From positions 347,435-411,434 of the forward strand of contig CAVSMD010000001.1 in NCBI GenBank assembly GCA_963728995.1: 64,000 nucleotides of DNA, in the 5' to 3' direction. Below are positions 1 to 8,909 of the stretch, piece by piece. Within the stretch, counting starts at the first letter, position 1; every line of letters begins with the position of its first letter. Position numbers and translations under genes: made by a program. The notes below the pieces were generated by a model. It worked only from the letters and a program-made list of their open reading frames with translations. It was not told the origin of the DNA and searched no databases. The stretch comes from FEN-1219 sp963728995 (GTDB taxonomy: Bacteria > Pseudomonadota > Gammaproteobacteria > Steroidobacterales > Rariloculaceae).

Positions 1-260
1 AGTCTCAGGTCTCTTATTCGCGAGTTCGCCAAGAAGGATGAGGAGTTGGTTTCGCCACCGAAATCTTGCGCGGTACGCTGGCTGAGGCGCGGCAACTCGG
101 CATCGGTAGCGCGTTCGTCACGTGCGACAAGGGAAACGTCGGATCGGAGAAAGCCATACGCAATAACGGAGGTGTCCTGCAGGACGAGATATGGGCGGAT
201 GTGTACTCACGTGTGGTGCAGCGTTACTGGGTAAGCACAGGGAACGAACGCACTGAATGA
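1..260 (+). pseudogene. GNAT acetyltransferase C-terminal remnant with internal stop
   Basis: The frame reading TCDKGNVGSEKAIRNNGG and ending at base 260 is the C-terminal half of a GCN5-related N-acetyltransferase: acetyl-CoA loop, then the helix after the TCDK strand. The pyrophosphate-binding loop just upstream (VRQEG-stop-GVGFATEIL) is broken by TGA at 39-41, where family members carry a residue of the R/Q-x-x-G-x-G/A motif. The gene also runs off the left edge. A single base change such as CGA to TGA would explain the break. The rest of the protein is well preserved, so the loss looks recent. The stop overlaps the ATG of the next gene (ATGA at 257-260), suggesting they were once co-translated. 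A sequencing error at the stop codon is the main alternative. Confidence 0.6.
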
Positions 261-895
261 ACAGTCTCGTAATTTTCGATTGTGACGGGGTGCTGGTCGA
301 TTCCGAGCAACTCGCTATCAAGGTCGATGTTGTCGTTCTCGCGCGACTCGGTTGGTCGTTGACCGAGGCGGAGGTTGTTGAACGATTCGTAGGCGTTTCC
401 GATGCGCATTTTCGCCACGAAGTCGAATCACACTTAGGGCTCAGCCTTCCCGAGAACTGGGAGGCGGAAGTCGAACCTCTCTATCGTAAAGCGTTCGTCG
501 CAGGCCTCCGCCCGGTTGAGGGCGTCGTGGATGCGCTCGATCGAATTTCTGTAGCCACCTGCGTTGCGTCGAGTGGGAGTCACGAGAAGATGCGTTTCAC
601 GCTCGGTCTTACGGGCCTATACGACCGATTCCATGGCCGAATTTTCAGTGCAACAGAGGTACCACGCGGCAAGCCCGCCCCGGATCTATTCCTTCACGCC
701 GCCGAACGAATGGGAGTCCCGCCCGCGGCCTGCATCGTCGTCGAAGACAGCGTAATGGGAGTCGCTGCCGCCCGCGCAGCGGGAATGAGGGTGCTCGCCT
801 ACGCTGGTGGAGTAACCCCAGCAACGAAGTTGGCGGGTCCGGCGACAACCGTCTTCGAGCACATGGCTGAGTTGCCGAGCCTACTTGGGTGCTGA
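257..895 (+). CDS. HAD-superfamily phosphatase (phosphoglycolate phosphatase-like)
   Basis: This 212-residue protein is a haloacid-dehalogenase hydrolase of subfamily IA, usually phosphatases of small sugar or organic phosphates in the cytoplasm. Motif I is FDCDGVLVDSE (residues 7-17), with the nucleophile Asp8 and the acid/base Asp10. Motif II is the Ser in VASSGS (about 105), motif III the Lys in RGKPAPDLF (about 137), and motif IV VEDSVMGV (about 163). Between motifs I and II lies the helical cap typical of YieH/Gph-like enzymes. Length is normal for the family. The ATG overlaps the stop of the upstream acetyltransferase remnant by ATGA. The substrate cannot be told from sequence; 6-phosphogluconate, phosphoglycolate and beta-phosphoglucomutase-like specificities all share this pattern. 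Confidence 0.85.
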   Translation: MNSLVIFDCDGVLVDSEQLAIKVDVVVLARLGWSLTEAEVVERFVGVSDAHFRHEVESHLGLSLPENWEAEVEPLYRKAFVAGLRPVEGVVDALDRISVATCVASSGSHEKMRFTLGLTGLYDRFHGRIFSATEVPRGKPAPDLFLHAAERMGVPPAACIVVEDSVMGVAAARAAGMRVLAYAGGVTPATKLAGPATTVFEHMAELPSLLGC

Positions 896-1176
896 GCGTA
901 ATGCCCGTGTGAACCAGGTAACCTCTTGATTTAGAACGCGCTCTATGGCACTCTACTGGACATCCTTCCAGTGCTCAGGGTATCCCATGGACAGCCGCCT
1001 CGCCACCCCCCGCCTGCCCCTACGACCCCGCGGCCCACGCCCTTCAGCAGCGCGCCTTCGAGCGGCTCGAAGGCGCGATCACGGAGCTGTGGGGTCACCT
1101 GAACGCGGCCACGTTCCGCTTCCTCGCGCTCGTCGCAGAGTACGACCGCACCCGGGGCTACGAGCGCCACGGCCTC

Positions 1177-2409
1177 ATGAACACCGCGCACTGGTTGAAC
1201 TGGCAGTGCGGCATCGGCACGGTCGCCGCACGCGAGAAGGTGCGCGTAGCGCGGGCGCTCGAGACGCTGCCGCAGATCAGTGCCACGTTCGCGCGCGGCG
1301 AGATCTCGTATTCCAAGGTGCGCGCGATGACGCGGGTGGCCACACCGGCCAACGAGTCGGTGCTGGTGAACGTGGCGCTGCACGGCACGGCGGCGCATGT
1401 CGAGCGGCTCGTGCGCAAGTACCGCTGGGTCGAGCGGGCCGAGGCCGCTCGGCGTGCGCAGGCGCAGCACGAGGGCCGCGGCCTGCACTATTTCTTCGAC
1501 GAGGCCGGCATGCTGGTCGTGCACGGGCGGCTGCCGCCGGACGTCGGCGCCCTGGTACGCAAGGCACTCGAGGCGGCGGCCGAGGAGCTGCGCGCGAGCG
1601 ACGGCGCTGCCGCGGAAGCTTCGGCGTTCGAGCGGGCGCAGACGGCGGCCGCGTACCGGGCCGATGCGCTGGCGCACGTCGCCGAGCAGTACCTCGAGCA
1701 TCGCGCGGGTGACTCCTCCACGGCCGATCGCTACCAGGTCGTGGTCCACGTGGACCAGGCGGTGCTCACGCAGGCGGTGACGGCGGCGGACACCGAGCCG
1801 CACGACTGTGCGCTGGACGACGGGCCGGCGCTGGCGCTCGCCACGGCGCGGCGCCTGGGCTGTGACGCCACGCTGGTCGGCCTGCTCGACGGCCACGACG
1901 GCGAGCCGCTGAACGTCGGACGCAAAACACGCGCGATCCCGCCGGCGCTCGCCCGGGCGCTGCGCAGCCGCGACGGCGGCTGCCGCTACCCGGGGTGCAC
2001 GCGCACGCGCTTCACCGAGGGGCATCACGTCCAGCACTGGGCCGACGGCGGGGAGACGCGGCTCGGCAATCTCGTGACGCTGTGCCGTTTCCACCATCGG
2101 CTCGTGCACGAGGGTGGGTTTGGTCTCGCGGTGACGGACGACGGCGTGTTCGTGTTCACGCGGCCCGACGGCACGCGCGTGGCGGAGCGCGGTGAGCGAT
2201 GTTTCCGCGGAAACATCGCGGCCGAAGCGCCGGAGGCGAGCTTCGAAGCCACGCTGCGCCTCCACGCGTTGAACGAAGACGCGGGACTCGCGATCGACGC
2301 CCACACCAGCCGCTGCCGCTGGCTCGGCGAGCGCATGGATTACAGCTGGGCGATCGCCGGCATGCAGCAGCTGCGCGATCGAGCGGCGCGCGCCGAGGCC
2401 GGCCCGTAG
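1177..2409 (+). CDS. DUF222 / HNH endonuclease domain protein (13E12 type), 5' end frameshifted
   Basis: The N-terminal part is the helical DUF222 domain and the C-terminal part an HNH nuclease fold: CRYPGC (about residue 268), GHHVQHW (about 283) and LCRFHHRLVHEGG (about 302), with paired Cys and His for zinc or metal. Proteins of this 13E12 family are common genomic repeats of uncertain job. The first ATG of this frame is at 1177, but family-like coding sequence (AQQRAFERLEG, then EYDRTRGYERHG) continues upstream in the same frame to about base 1010 without a usable start. An ATG at 987 (MDSRLATP) lies one frame off, and a C-rich run at about 1004-1020 sits between. I infer a one-base slip there, either real or a sequencing error. 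If corrected the protein would begin at 987. Confidence 0.8.
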   Translation: MNTAHWLNWQCGIGTVAAREKVRVARALETLPQISATFARGEISYSKVRAMTRVATPANESVLVNVALHGTAAHVERLVRKYRWVERAEAARRAQAQHEGRGLHYFFDEAGMLVVHGRLPPDVGALVRKALEAAAEELRASDGAAAEASAFERAQTAAAYRADALAHVAEQYLEHRAGDSSTADRYQVVVHVDQAVLTQAVTAADTEPHDCALDDGPALALATARRLGCDATLVGLLDGHDGEPLNVGRKTRAIPPALARALRSRDGGCRYPGCTRTRFTEGHHVQHWADGGETRLGNLVTLCRFHHRLVHEGGFGLAVTDDGVFVFTRPDGTRVAERGERCFRGNIAAEAPEASFEATLRLHALNEDAGLAIDAHTSRCRWLGERMDYSWAIAGMQQLRDRAARAEAGP

Positions 2410-2539
2410 GCGGCCTGTAGCCAGCGCGGCGCCGACCCGGACGCGATCGACCGGCATTCTCCGTGAGGCGTGGGCCACGGCGAGGGCCGAGCTACAATCG
2501 TAGACTGCGCCGGGAGCGGGAGCCCAAGGGGGTTACGCC

Positions 2540-3475
2540 ATGAGATTTCGCAACACACGGCCACTCGCCCTCGCGCTGCTCGCAAGCGTCGTAGTGCCTT
2601 TCTCGATTCAGGCGCAGCTCGTCCGCATCCCCGGCACCACGGTGGCGTTGACGCCGCCACCGGGTTTTCGGGTGGCACGCGGCTTCCCGGGCCTCGAGGA
2701 TCCCGCCGCGGGCTCGACGATCACGGTGGCCGAGTACCCGCCGGAGCGCTACGCCGAGGTGGCGTCCGTGTTCTCGTCGCCGAAAACTGCCTCGACGCGG
2801 TACGCGAGCGAAGGCGTGCGGATCACACGCATCGAGCCGATCGCGGTCGGCAAGAGCCAGGTGCCGCTCGCGATCGGCTCCCAGGAGCGCAACGGTAAGG
2901 AGCTGACGAAGTACATCACCGTGCTCGGCGGCGGCGAAGCGAAGGCCGTGCTCGTCACGTTCAACCTGTCCGCCGCCAAGCCGCTGAGCCGCAGCGACGT
3001 GGAAGCCGTCGTCCGCTCGATCGAGATCGCGCGACTGCCGACGCTCGACGAGAAGCTCGCGCAGCTGTCGTTCAAGTTCAAAGCGGTGGAGCCCTTCCGC
3101 GTCTCCGACGTGCCGGACCGCGTCACCGTGAACCTCGCGACGTTCGACGGCGTGGACGCCACGGGCTTGAAGCCGGTCGCCTCGATTCGTCGGCTGAGCA
3201 CGACGGCGTTGCCGACGGAGAGCGCAAAGCTGGCCGAGCAGGTGCTGCGCATGATGGCGGCGAGCGCGCAGATCACGGAGCGGATGCCGGTGGCATTCGC
3301 CGGCGGGCAGGGCTATTACCTCACGGCCGTCGGCGGCGACCGGACGATCATGCAGTTCCTGCGCGTGCTGCCGGGCGGCACGTTCATCCAGCTCGTCGCC
3401 GTCGGTGACAGCATGGCGATGACCGACGCGGCCGAGGCCGTGAAGGAGCTCGCCGCGTCCGTGGACCTCCCCTAG
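2540..3475 (+). CDS. secreted protein of unknown function
   Basis: A 311-residue protein with a clear Sec signal peptide (hydrophobic residues 9-24, cleavage after SIQAQ) followed by a soluble alpha/beta-looking domain starting LVRIPGTTVALTPPPGF. I do not recognise the family. The mature part has two similar halves in tone (strand-rich, with the phrases KAVEPF and GGQGYYLTAVGGDRTI) but no catalytic motif that I can name. It is preceded by GGGAG at 2515-2519, further away than an ideal ribosome-binding site. It is separated from neighbours and faces the decayed DUF1835 gene tail to tail, so it is probably a single-gene unit acting in the periplasm. Codon use is like that of the surrounding chromosome. 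Confidence 0.75.
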   Translation: MRFRNTRPLALALLASVVVPFSIQAQLVRIPGTTVALTPPPGFRVARGFPGLEDPAAGSTITVAEYPPERYAEVASVFSSPKTASTRYASEGVRITRIEPIAVGKSQVPLAIGSQERNGKELTKYITVLGGGEAKAVLVTFNLSAAKPLSRSDVEAVVRSIEIARLPTLDEKLAQLSFKFKAVEPFRVSDVPDRVTVNLATFDGVDATGLKPVASIRRLSTTALPTESAKLAEQVLRMMAASAQITERMPVAFAGGQGYYLTAVGGDRTIMQFLRVLPGGTFIQLVAVGDSMAMTDAAEAVKELAASVDLP

Positions 3476-4784
3476 CCCGCGCGGCGAAGCCGCGCGCCGC
3501 TCATGCGAGCCGGCGAGCGTCCGTGCGTCGTCTCGTCCCAGCGCCAATCGACGTGTCCAGCGCCGACTTGCACGCCGCCGACCCAGCGAAGCGGCGGCTC
3601 GAGCGAGCGGAAATCGACATCGCCGCGCAGCACCGCGCGCCCGAGCGTCCGTGATCGTGAGCACGTCGGTCCATGGCGAGCGCGACCGTCCGTCGCGACC
3701 GACGCCGGGCGCACGCGTGAAGACCGGTTCGCGCGCGCGTTCCATGTCGAGCACGCGATCGCGCACCTGGAGATCGCCCTGCCCCGGCAGCGGATCGAGA
3801 GCGGTATTCAGCTGGACGAAGACTCCGTTCAAGCTGTGCGGCGCCTGCGCCAGCAGCGCCAGCGCCATCTCCTCCGTGAACGACAAGCCGGTGCGCGCGG
3901 CCGGCAGCTCGCGCAGATGACGATGCAGCGCAGGCGCAAGCAGCGGCAGCGCGGGCGTGCCGGTGCGCACCAGCGCCGCCAGCGCACGTGGATCGGGGCT
4001 CGCGAGCGCGCGCCAGGCCGTAAGCCCGAGCGCAAGCTCCTCCGCGCCAGCCGGTCGCCGCGTGGGCCAGATCAGCCGCAGCGCCTCGGGCGGCAGCTGC
4101 CCCAGCCCGACGAACCGGACGGGGCCGGGGAATTCGCCGACGTTGATCAGCTCGAGCAACGGCGGCGGCGCGTGGGTCGCGTAGTGCGCGAGCAGACGGA
4201 TCAGGACGAGCTGATCATAGCAATCCGCCTCGCGACCAGATCACGACGCGCTCGTAGCTCGCGGACTCGTGCAACCGCTGCTCGTCTCGTTGCAGATGCG
4301 CCAGCACCTCGTCGTAAACGAGCGGGCGCTCTTCGCTGTCGTAGCGGGCCACCAGGAAGCGCGCGCGCTCCTCGAGACAGCCCGGTCCACTCTCGCGCAC
4401 GGGCCCGATCAGGTACGGATAGCTGTGCTCGTGGAACTCACCGCGAAAGCCGGCCCGCTGCAACGGCGCTTCGATGTCGCTGCCGCAGCGCAGGTGCAGC
4501 GTGCGCCGCTCGGCGTCCAGCCCCGGCGCGTGCGCCGCGCCGGCTTCGATCGCCGCGCGCTCGCGCGTCATGGCCGCGATGTGGCGCTTCAGCGCCGCCC
4601 AGCTGTCGAAGCGCAGCTCGGCGGCGATCAGGCGCTGCGCCTCGGCGAGCTTCGGCGCCGAACCGAATCGCGCGAGCGCCGCGGGCTCGCCGGCGCGCGC
4701 GGCTTTCAGCAGATCCTTGGCGCGTTTCTGCTGCTGCTCGAAGTTCAGACGGAAGTACGAAGGCGGGCCGAGTCGGTCGGTCAT
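3472..4784 (-). pseudogene. DUF1835-type protein, broken by two frameshifts
   Basis: Three successive minus-strand frames together give one DUF1835-like protein. Part 1 starts at ATG 4784 after an AAGGGG ribosome-binding site (MTDRLGPPSYFRLNF) and runs through RTLHLRCGSDIE to VVIWSRGGLL. Part 2 resumes one frame over with CYDQLVLIRLLAHYATH and ELINVGEFPGPVRFVGLGQL. Part 3 has the C-terminal signature AVLRGDVDFRSLEPP and RWVGGVQV. The breaks lie at about 4222-4240 and 3640-3655; each is explained by one extra base. The family is thought to be cytosolic and of unknown function, often annotated in stress or metal contexts. Two independent slips argue against a single sequencing error, although low-coverage assembly errors in GC-rich DNA remain possible. 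Confidence 0.75.
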
Positions 4785-5122
4785 GCGTGTCCCCTTATCG
4801 AAGCGCCTGCGTCCGCCCAGGCAGATAAGGGAAAGCACGGAAGACCAGCTCAAAGCGGTCATCTGTGTCGTGGGCGCAGCCCTTTCCGCGGACGTGGTTG
4901 CTCCGACCGAGCGGCCACGATCGTAGCAGGCCGGCTGCCCGAGGTCGAAGCCGCCGATTCCACCGCGGCGCATCCGGTCGGTGGGCCCGAACGGATTCAG
5001 TGTGCGTTCAGGGTGAAAGTGCCAAATTAATTTCGGCCCCGCTGTTGCATCGGACGTCTTAGGACGCGTCCTTCTTGCCTGAATTCGGAGATTGGCTTCG
5101 TGCGAACACAGGAACCCCGAGA
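4785..5122. other. intergenic region, nothing recognised
   Basis: About 340 bases between the divergent DUF1835 pseudogene and the lipoprotein gene. Apart from the pseudogene's ribosome-binding site at its left edge, I see no RNA gene, repeat or convincing promoter. Open frames crossing it are shadows with skewed composition. Confidence 0.4.
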
Positions 5123-5836
5123 ATGTTAGGCCGCGCGGGACTCGGGCGCGGCCTCGTTGCGTTGTGCTGCCTCGCCGCAGCCGGCTGCGCCGAGTTCACG
5201 CCCGGACCGCCGGAGGATCCGACCACCACCGCCGCGCCGTCCGCGGCAGCCACCACGCCATCCGCCGCGGAGGATGGGACAAGACCCGAGCCCGCCGCCC
5301 CCTCGCCACAGGCGGCCGCGCTTCCCGACGATGGCCGGATTTCGATCGGCGAGCCGCCGGTAGCCCCCCGCCCCCAGGCCCCGCCGCCGTCGGTGGCGAC
5401 CGCGGCGCTCCCGCCGGAACCCTCCGCGCCGCCGCTCGCCGCGCCTGCGGCGCCGGCCGCGCCAGGATCCGGGGCCGCGCCCGCTCCGAGTGCGTCCGCG
5501 CGCGCGTCGCGGACGTCTGCCGAGACGCTGGACATCACGTCCCTCGCCCTGCGCCTTCGCAAGACGAGGGCGATCAACTTGCTGACGAAGGTGGCCGTCA
5601 AGAACGAATCGGACGACCTGCTGGAGAAGTTCCGCGAGTATCACACGCAGCACGGCACGGCGACGCTGACCGAGCTGCGCCGCGCTTACGACTCGCTGTT
5701 CGGCAAGTTGCATGCGCTGCTTCAGAACACCGATCCGCCGCTCGACCGTGACATCGACCGCTCGCGCGCCGCGATCTGGGAGATCCTCACGGATCCGCGG
5801 AAGTTCAGCGCGTCCCATTTGATGGCGGGCGCTTGA
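5123..5836 (+). CDS. Pro/Ala-rich lipoprotein of unknown function
   Basis: Starting at ATG 5123, the protein begins MLGRAGLGRGLVALCCLAAAGC: positive n-region, hydrophobic core and a lipobox LAAAGC ending at Cys22, so it should be lipidated and membrane-anchored. The upstream in-frame ATG at 5075 would bury this signal, so 5123 is preferred. Residues 23-135 are a low-complexity linker rich in Pro, Ala and Ser. Residues about 140-238 form a charged, helix-prone domain (ITSLALRLRKTRAINLLTK, then LTELRRAYDSLFGKLHALL). The arrangement suggests a tether reaching across the periplasm. I do not recognise the C-terminal domain. The gene converges with pyrD, 20 bases away. Confidence 0.75.
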   Translation: MLGRAGLGRGLVALCCLAAAGCAEFTPGPPEDPTTTAAPSAAATTPSAAEDGTRPEPAAPSPQAAALPDDGRISIGEPPVAPRPQAPPPSVATAALPPEPSAPPLAAPAAPAAPGSGAAPAPSASARASRTSAETLDITSLALRLRKTRAINLLTKVAVKNESDDLLEKFREYHTQHGTATLTELRRAYDSLFGKLHALLQNTDPPLDRDIDRSRAAIWEILTDPRKFSASHLMAGA

Positions 5837-5855
5837 GGCCCTGGCCGAACCGGCG

Positions 5856-6851
5856 TTACTGCAGCGCGCGCACGAGCTGGCGCACGAGCGTTGGGCCGCG
5901 ATACACCAAGCCGGTATAGGTCTGGATCAAATCGGCGCCGGCCGCCCGCATCGCCAGGGCCTTCTCCACCGAGTCCACGCCACCAACCCCGACGATCGCG
6001 ACGCTTGGACCGAGGAGCCCCCGCAACGTGGCCACGGCTGCGAGCGAGAGCCGGTGCAGAGGCGCGCCGCTCAATCCGCCGAGCCGAGCCGCCGATTCCT
6101 TGTCGCCGCCGTCGCGCTGCACCGTGGTGTTCGTGGCGACGACGCCGTCCAACGACACGTGCGCCACGACGCGCGCAACGTCTGCCAGCGCCGCGGCGTC
6201 GAGATCGGGCGAGACCTTCAGCAGCAGCGGCAAGCGCCGCGTGCCGCCGCGAAGCAGCGCGTCGCGCTCCGTCAGCAAACCGGACAGCAACGGCTCGAGG
6301 CGCGCGGATGCGTGCAGATCGCGCAGCGCCACCGTGTTCGGCGAGGAGATGTTCACGGCAACGTAATCGGCAACCCCATGCAACGCACGGAGGCAGGCGA
6401 CATAGTCGTCGAGCGCGCGCTCGAGCGGCGTCTCCGCGTTCTTGCCGATGTTCACGCCGAGCACGCCGCGGTACCGGCGTCTACGCAATCGCCGCGCGAC
6501 GAGCGCAGCGCCGTCGTTCGGAAAGCCGAGCCGGTTGATCAGCGCATTGGCGCGCGGGTGCCTGAACAATCGCGGCCGCGGCTGGCCGCCCTGCGGCCGG
6601 GGCGTGACGGTGCCGACCTCGATGAAGCCGAAGCCGAGCCCACCGAGGCCGTCGACGGCCTCGGCGCTCTTGTCGAAGCCGGCGGCAAGCCCCACACGGT
6701 TCGGAAAGCGCAGCCCCATGAGCTCGACCGGCGAGCCCGGCAGCCGCCGCGCCGGCAGGTAGCCCGAGGCGCGTGCGGCCTCGAGCGCCAAGCGATGCGC
6801 GCGCTCGGGATCGAGCGTGAACAGCAGCGGGCGCACGGTCGGATACAGCAT
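5856..6851 (-). CDS. pyrD: dihydroorotate dehydrogenase (quinone), class 2
   Basis: PyrD oxidises dihydroorotate to orotate in pyrimidine biosynthesis and passes electrons through FMN to the membrane quinone pool. The 331-residue length and the N-terminal extension (MLYPTVRPLLFTLDPERAHRLAL), which forms the quinone-tunnel helices, mark class 2. Further signatures are GLAAGFDKSAEAVDGLGGLG near residue 55, FIEVGTVTPRPQGG, NRLGFPNDG, the active-site loop VAVNISSPNT with its catalytic Ser, and the FMN phosphate site IVGVGGVDS near the end. All expected catalytic blocks are present. It stands alone between the lipoprotein gene and a substrate-binding-like gene on the same strand. This is one of the safest calls in the window. 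Confidence 0.97.
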   Translation of the reverse strand: MLYPTVRPLLFTLDPERAHRLALEAARASGYLPARRLPGSPVELMGLRFPNRVGLAAGFDKSAEAVDGLGGLGFGFIEVGTVTPRPQGGQPRPRLFRHPRANALINRLGFPNDGAALVARRLRRRRYRGVLGVNIGKNAETPLERALDDYVACLRALHGVADYVAVNISSPNTVALRDLHASARLEPLLSGLLTERDALLRGGTRRLPLLLKVSPDLDAAALADVARVVAHVSLDGVVATNTTVQRDGGDKESAARLGGLSGAPLHRLSLAAVATLRGLLGPSVAIVGVGGVDSVEKALAMRAAGADLIQTYTGLVYRGPTLVRQLVRALQ

Positions 6852-6921
6852 GGCCGGATAGCGTAGCAGCGAACGGCCTCCCGCCCACCGCGGCCGATCG
6901 GCCGCTTGCCGACGGGTACGG

Positions 6922-7806
6922 CTACGGCAACGACAACGGAAACAGGGACTCGCGGTAGCTCAGCGCGCCAAGATCGCCGCTGGGGAAGATGTGGTGACCG
7001 GCAATCCAGTCCCGCGCCTGCGAATACGCGTCTTCCGTGTAGGTGTCGAACACGAGCCGCTCGCCCGGCCCCCAGCGGCGCGTGTCCATGGCCTCGTGAT
7101 AGCGGTGCGGAAATTCTTTCTTGTAGTAGTGCGTGTACAGCTCGGGCCGCAGATCGATGTCGCGCTGTGCGCGTTGCAGCGCGCGGAAGTACTTACGAAG
7201 ATCTTCGGCTTCCGGCTCGCCATGAATCATCGTCGCGATCATGAACGTGTTGTCGAGCACCTTGCGGAAGCCGAGCTGCTCGGCGAAGTAGTAAGGGCCG
7301 CTGAACAGCGCCGCCGCCGGCACGCGCCCCTCGAGCAGCAGCTCCATGCGCTTGAACAGCAGGCCGTCGGCGAACGACAGGTTGATCCGCTCGGCCGGCA
7401 GGTACTGCTCGAGCGCCTGAATCGTCGCGTAGTGGCTCCCGGACTGATAGCCGACGGAAATCGGCACGTCCGCCAGATCCTCCGGCGCGCGCACCGGCGA
7501 CTCGGCCGGCACGAACACCCCCGCCGGCGCGACGGAATACACGTGCGGATACAAGCGGCCATGCCCGGAAGAAGCCGCAACATTGACCGTCCAGTGGCAG
7601 GCGCAGCTCACGTTCGTATCGCGCCCGGCGGCAAATGATTGATACGCCCCGACCTTGGCGGCGGTATCGTGAATCTTGCCGTCCGTGGCCTGCACCTGCT
7701 CGCGAAACACGTACGCGAGACCTTCGTCCGCGTAGTAGCCCTTTTCCTCGGCCACCCATTCCTGCAACCGAAAGTGCGGATCGATGACGAACGGCTTGGT
7801 GCTCAT
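6922..7806 (-). CDS. substrate-binding-protein-like (NMT1/THI5 fold) cytosolic protein
   Basis: The protein starts at ATG 7806 behind GGAGGG (MSTKPFVIDPHFRLQEWVAEEKGYY). It resembles periplasmic ligand-binding proteins of the NitT/TauT/THI5 class: the opening phrase EEKGYYADEGL, a mid-region with QSGSHYATIQALEQYLPAE, and a hinge-like GRVPAAALFSGPYYFAEQLGF. Unlike ABC binding proteins it has no signal peptide, and no permease or ATPase lies nearby, so a free cytosolic binding or enzymatic role is more likely. An unusual CACH run (about residue 88) sits where ligand contacts often lie. Length of 294 residues fits one two-lobed domain. Ligand unknown. Confidence 0.65.
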   Translation of the reverse strand: MSTKPFVIDPHFRLQEWVAEEKGYYADEGLAYVFREQVQATDGKIHDTAAKVGAYQSFAAGRDTNVSCACHWTVNVAASSGHGRLYPHVYSVAPAGVFVPAESPVRAPEDLADVPISVGYQSGSHYATIQALEQYLPAERINLSFADGLLFKRMELLLEGRVPAAALFSGPYYFAEQLGFRKVLDNTFMIATMIHGEPEAEDLRKYFRALQRAQRDIDLRPELYTHYYKKEFPHRYHEAMDTRRWGPGERLVFDTYTEDAYSQARDWIAGHHIFPSGDLGALSYRESLFPLSLP

Positions 7807-7873
7807 GAGCGTTCCCTCCAAACAGCAGTATACGCGCCGGCTTCTATGGCACCATGGAGCTGCAGGGCGCATC

Positions 7874-8062
7874 ATGAAAGCCATCAAGACCTATCCGACA
7901 CAGACCGAAGCAGACCTCGATCGGCTCGCGCTCGAGGCGGCGGGGATTGCCGCGGTGGTCGTCGGCGTGGGTGCGCCCATGGAAGGCGGTATCCAGGGCG
8001 TGAAGCTCCTCGTGGCGGACGAGCTCGCGGACCGCGCGCTGCAGGTGCTCGAGCAGCGCTAG
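7874..8062 (+). CDS. DUF2007-family small protein
   Basis: A 62-residue protein from ATG 7874: MKAIKTYPTQTEADLDRLAL, then AAVVVGVGAPMEGGIQGVKL and LLVADELADRALQVL. This beta-alpha-beta pattern with the final VADELADRALQVL phrase is typical of DUF2007, the so-called putative signal-transducing domain related to PII-like folds, found in the cytoplasm of many Gram-negatives. In-frame upstream sequence lacks a ribosome-binding site and is not family-like, so the ATG at 7874 is chosen. It reads away from the divergent binding-protein-like gene and its last four bases overlap the end of dsbA, which converges on it. Confidence 0.75.
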   Translation: MKAIKTYPTQTEADLDRLALEAAGIAAVVVGVGAPMEGGIQGVKLLVADELADRALQVLEQR

Positions 8063-8709
8063 CTCTTCCCGCCCCCGCCCCCGTGCTCCTTCTCGATCAG
8101 GTAGCTGGCCGTGCGCAGCATCTCGCTGTACGACGCGCCCTGAACGAGATAGCGGCCGTTGATCACGATCGTGGGCGTGCTGGACACTCGACACTGCTTC
8201 ATGTGCTCCGTGGCGCGCCGGATCTTCACCTCGACACCGAAGCTGTTCATGGTCGCGAGAAACTGGGCTTTATCGACGCCGAAGCCGGCATAGAACGCCG
8301 CGATCTTGTCCTCGTCGGGCTTTTCGCCTTCGCCCGGGAGCTTGTGGTTCACGTGAATGGCCTGATAGACGGCGTTGTGCGTCTTGTCGGCGATGCCGAG
8401 CGCTTCCGCCGCGTAATAGGCCTTCGCGTACGGCATGAAGTCGGCCCGGAACGTCGCCGGGATGTGCACGACTTTCGCGTACGGCGGCAGCTTCGCGGCC
8501 CAGGCGACGAACACCGGCTCGAAACCGTTGCAGGCCGGGCAGATGTAGTTGAAGAACTCCTCCACGGCCACCGTGCCGTTGGCCGGCTCCAGCGGTTGGC
8601 CGTTCTGGATCTCGACGTAATCCTTGCCGGCCACGGGGGCTTGCGCCTGCACGGAGCCAAAGGGGTGAGCCAGCAAGAGCAGCAGTGCGGGAATCAGGAT
8701 GCGCTTCAT
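8059..8709 (-). CDS. dsbA: thiol:disulfide interchange protein DsbA-like
   Basis: A periplasmic dithiol oxidase that introduces disulfides into exported proteins. From ATG 8709, preceded by GGAG at six bases, it starts with a Sec signal peptide (MKRILIPALLLLLAHPFGSVQAQ) followed by the conserved DYVEIQ opening. The thioredoxin-fold active site is FFNYICPACNGFEP, that is CPAC where E. coli DsbA has CPHC; the cis-Pro loop is SSTPTIVINGRY. The middle holds the helical insertion expected for DsbA, and total length is normal. The His to Ala change between the cysteines should raise pKa and lower oxidising power, so the partner and direction of flow could differ from classical DsbA. No dsbB is adjacent. 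Confidence 0.9.
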   Translation of the reverse strand: MKRILIPALLLLLAHPFGSVQAQAPVAGKDYVEIQNGQPLEPANGTVAVEEFFNYICPACNGFEPVFVAWAAKLPPYAKVVHIPATFRADFMPYAKAYYAAEALGIADKTHNAVYQAIHVNHKLPGEGEKPDEDKIAAFYAGFGVDKAQFLATMNSFGVEVKIRRATEHMKQCRVSSTPTIVINGRYLVQGASYSEMLRTASYLIEKEHGGGGGKS

Positions 8710-8909
8710 GTTCAACTCCGTTCACAAGGCCTTACGGGTCCGTTACCCGAAACGTAACAGGTCAGGCGGCCCCTATTCCACACCGTGCCGGGCGCCGTAG
8801 CTTCCGGGGTGAACTCCGTCCTGGGCCGGACCGCTGCCGTTCGCTAGTATGCTTGACAGCACGCCACCGCCCGGCGCATTCGCCGCGCTACCCCCGAGGT
8901 CCCGTCCGA

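Noticed and set aside
943..2478. A long 511-residue minus-strand frame
   Set aside because: Arg/Ala/His-rich shadow of the DUF222/HNH gene on the other strand; no domain signature or start site.
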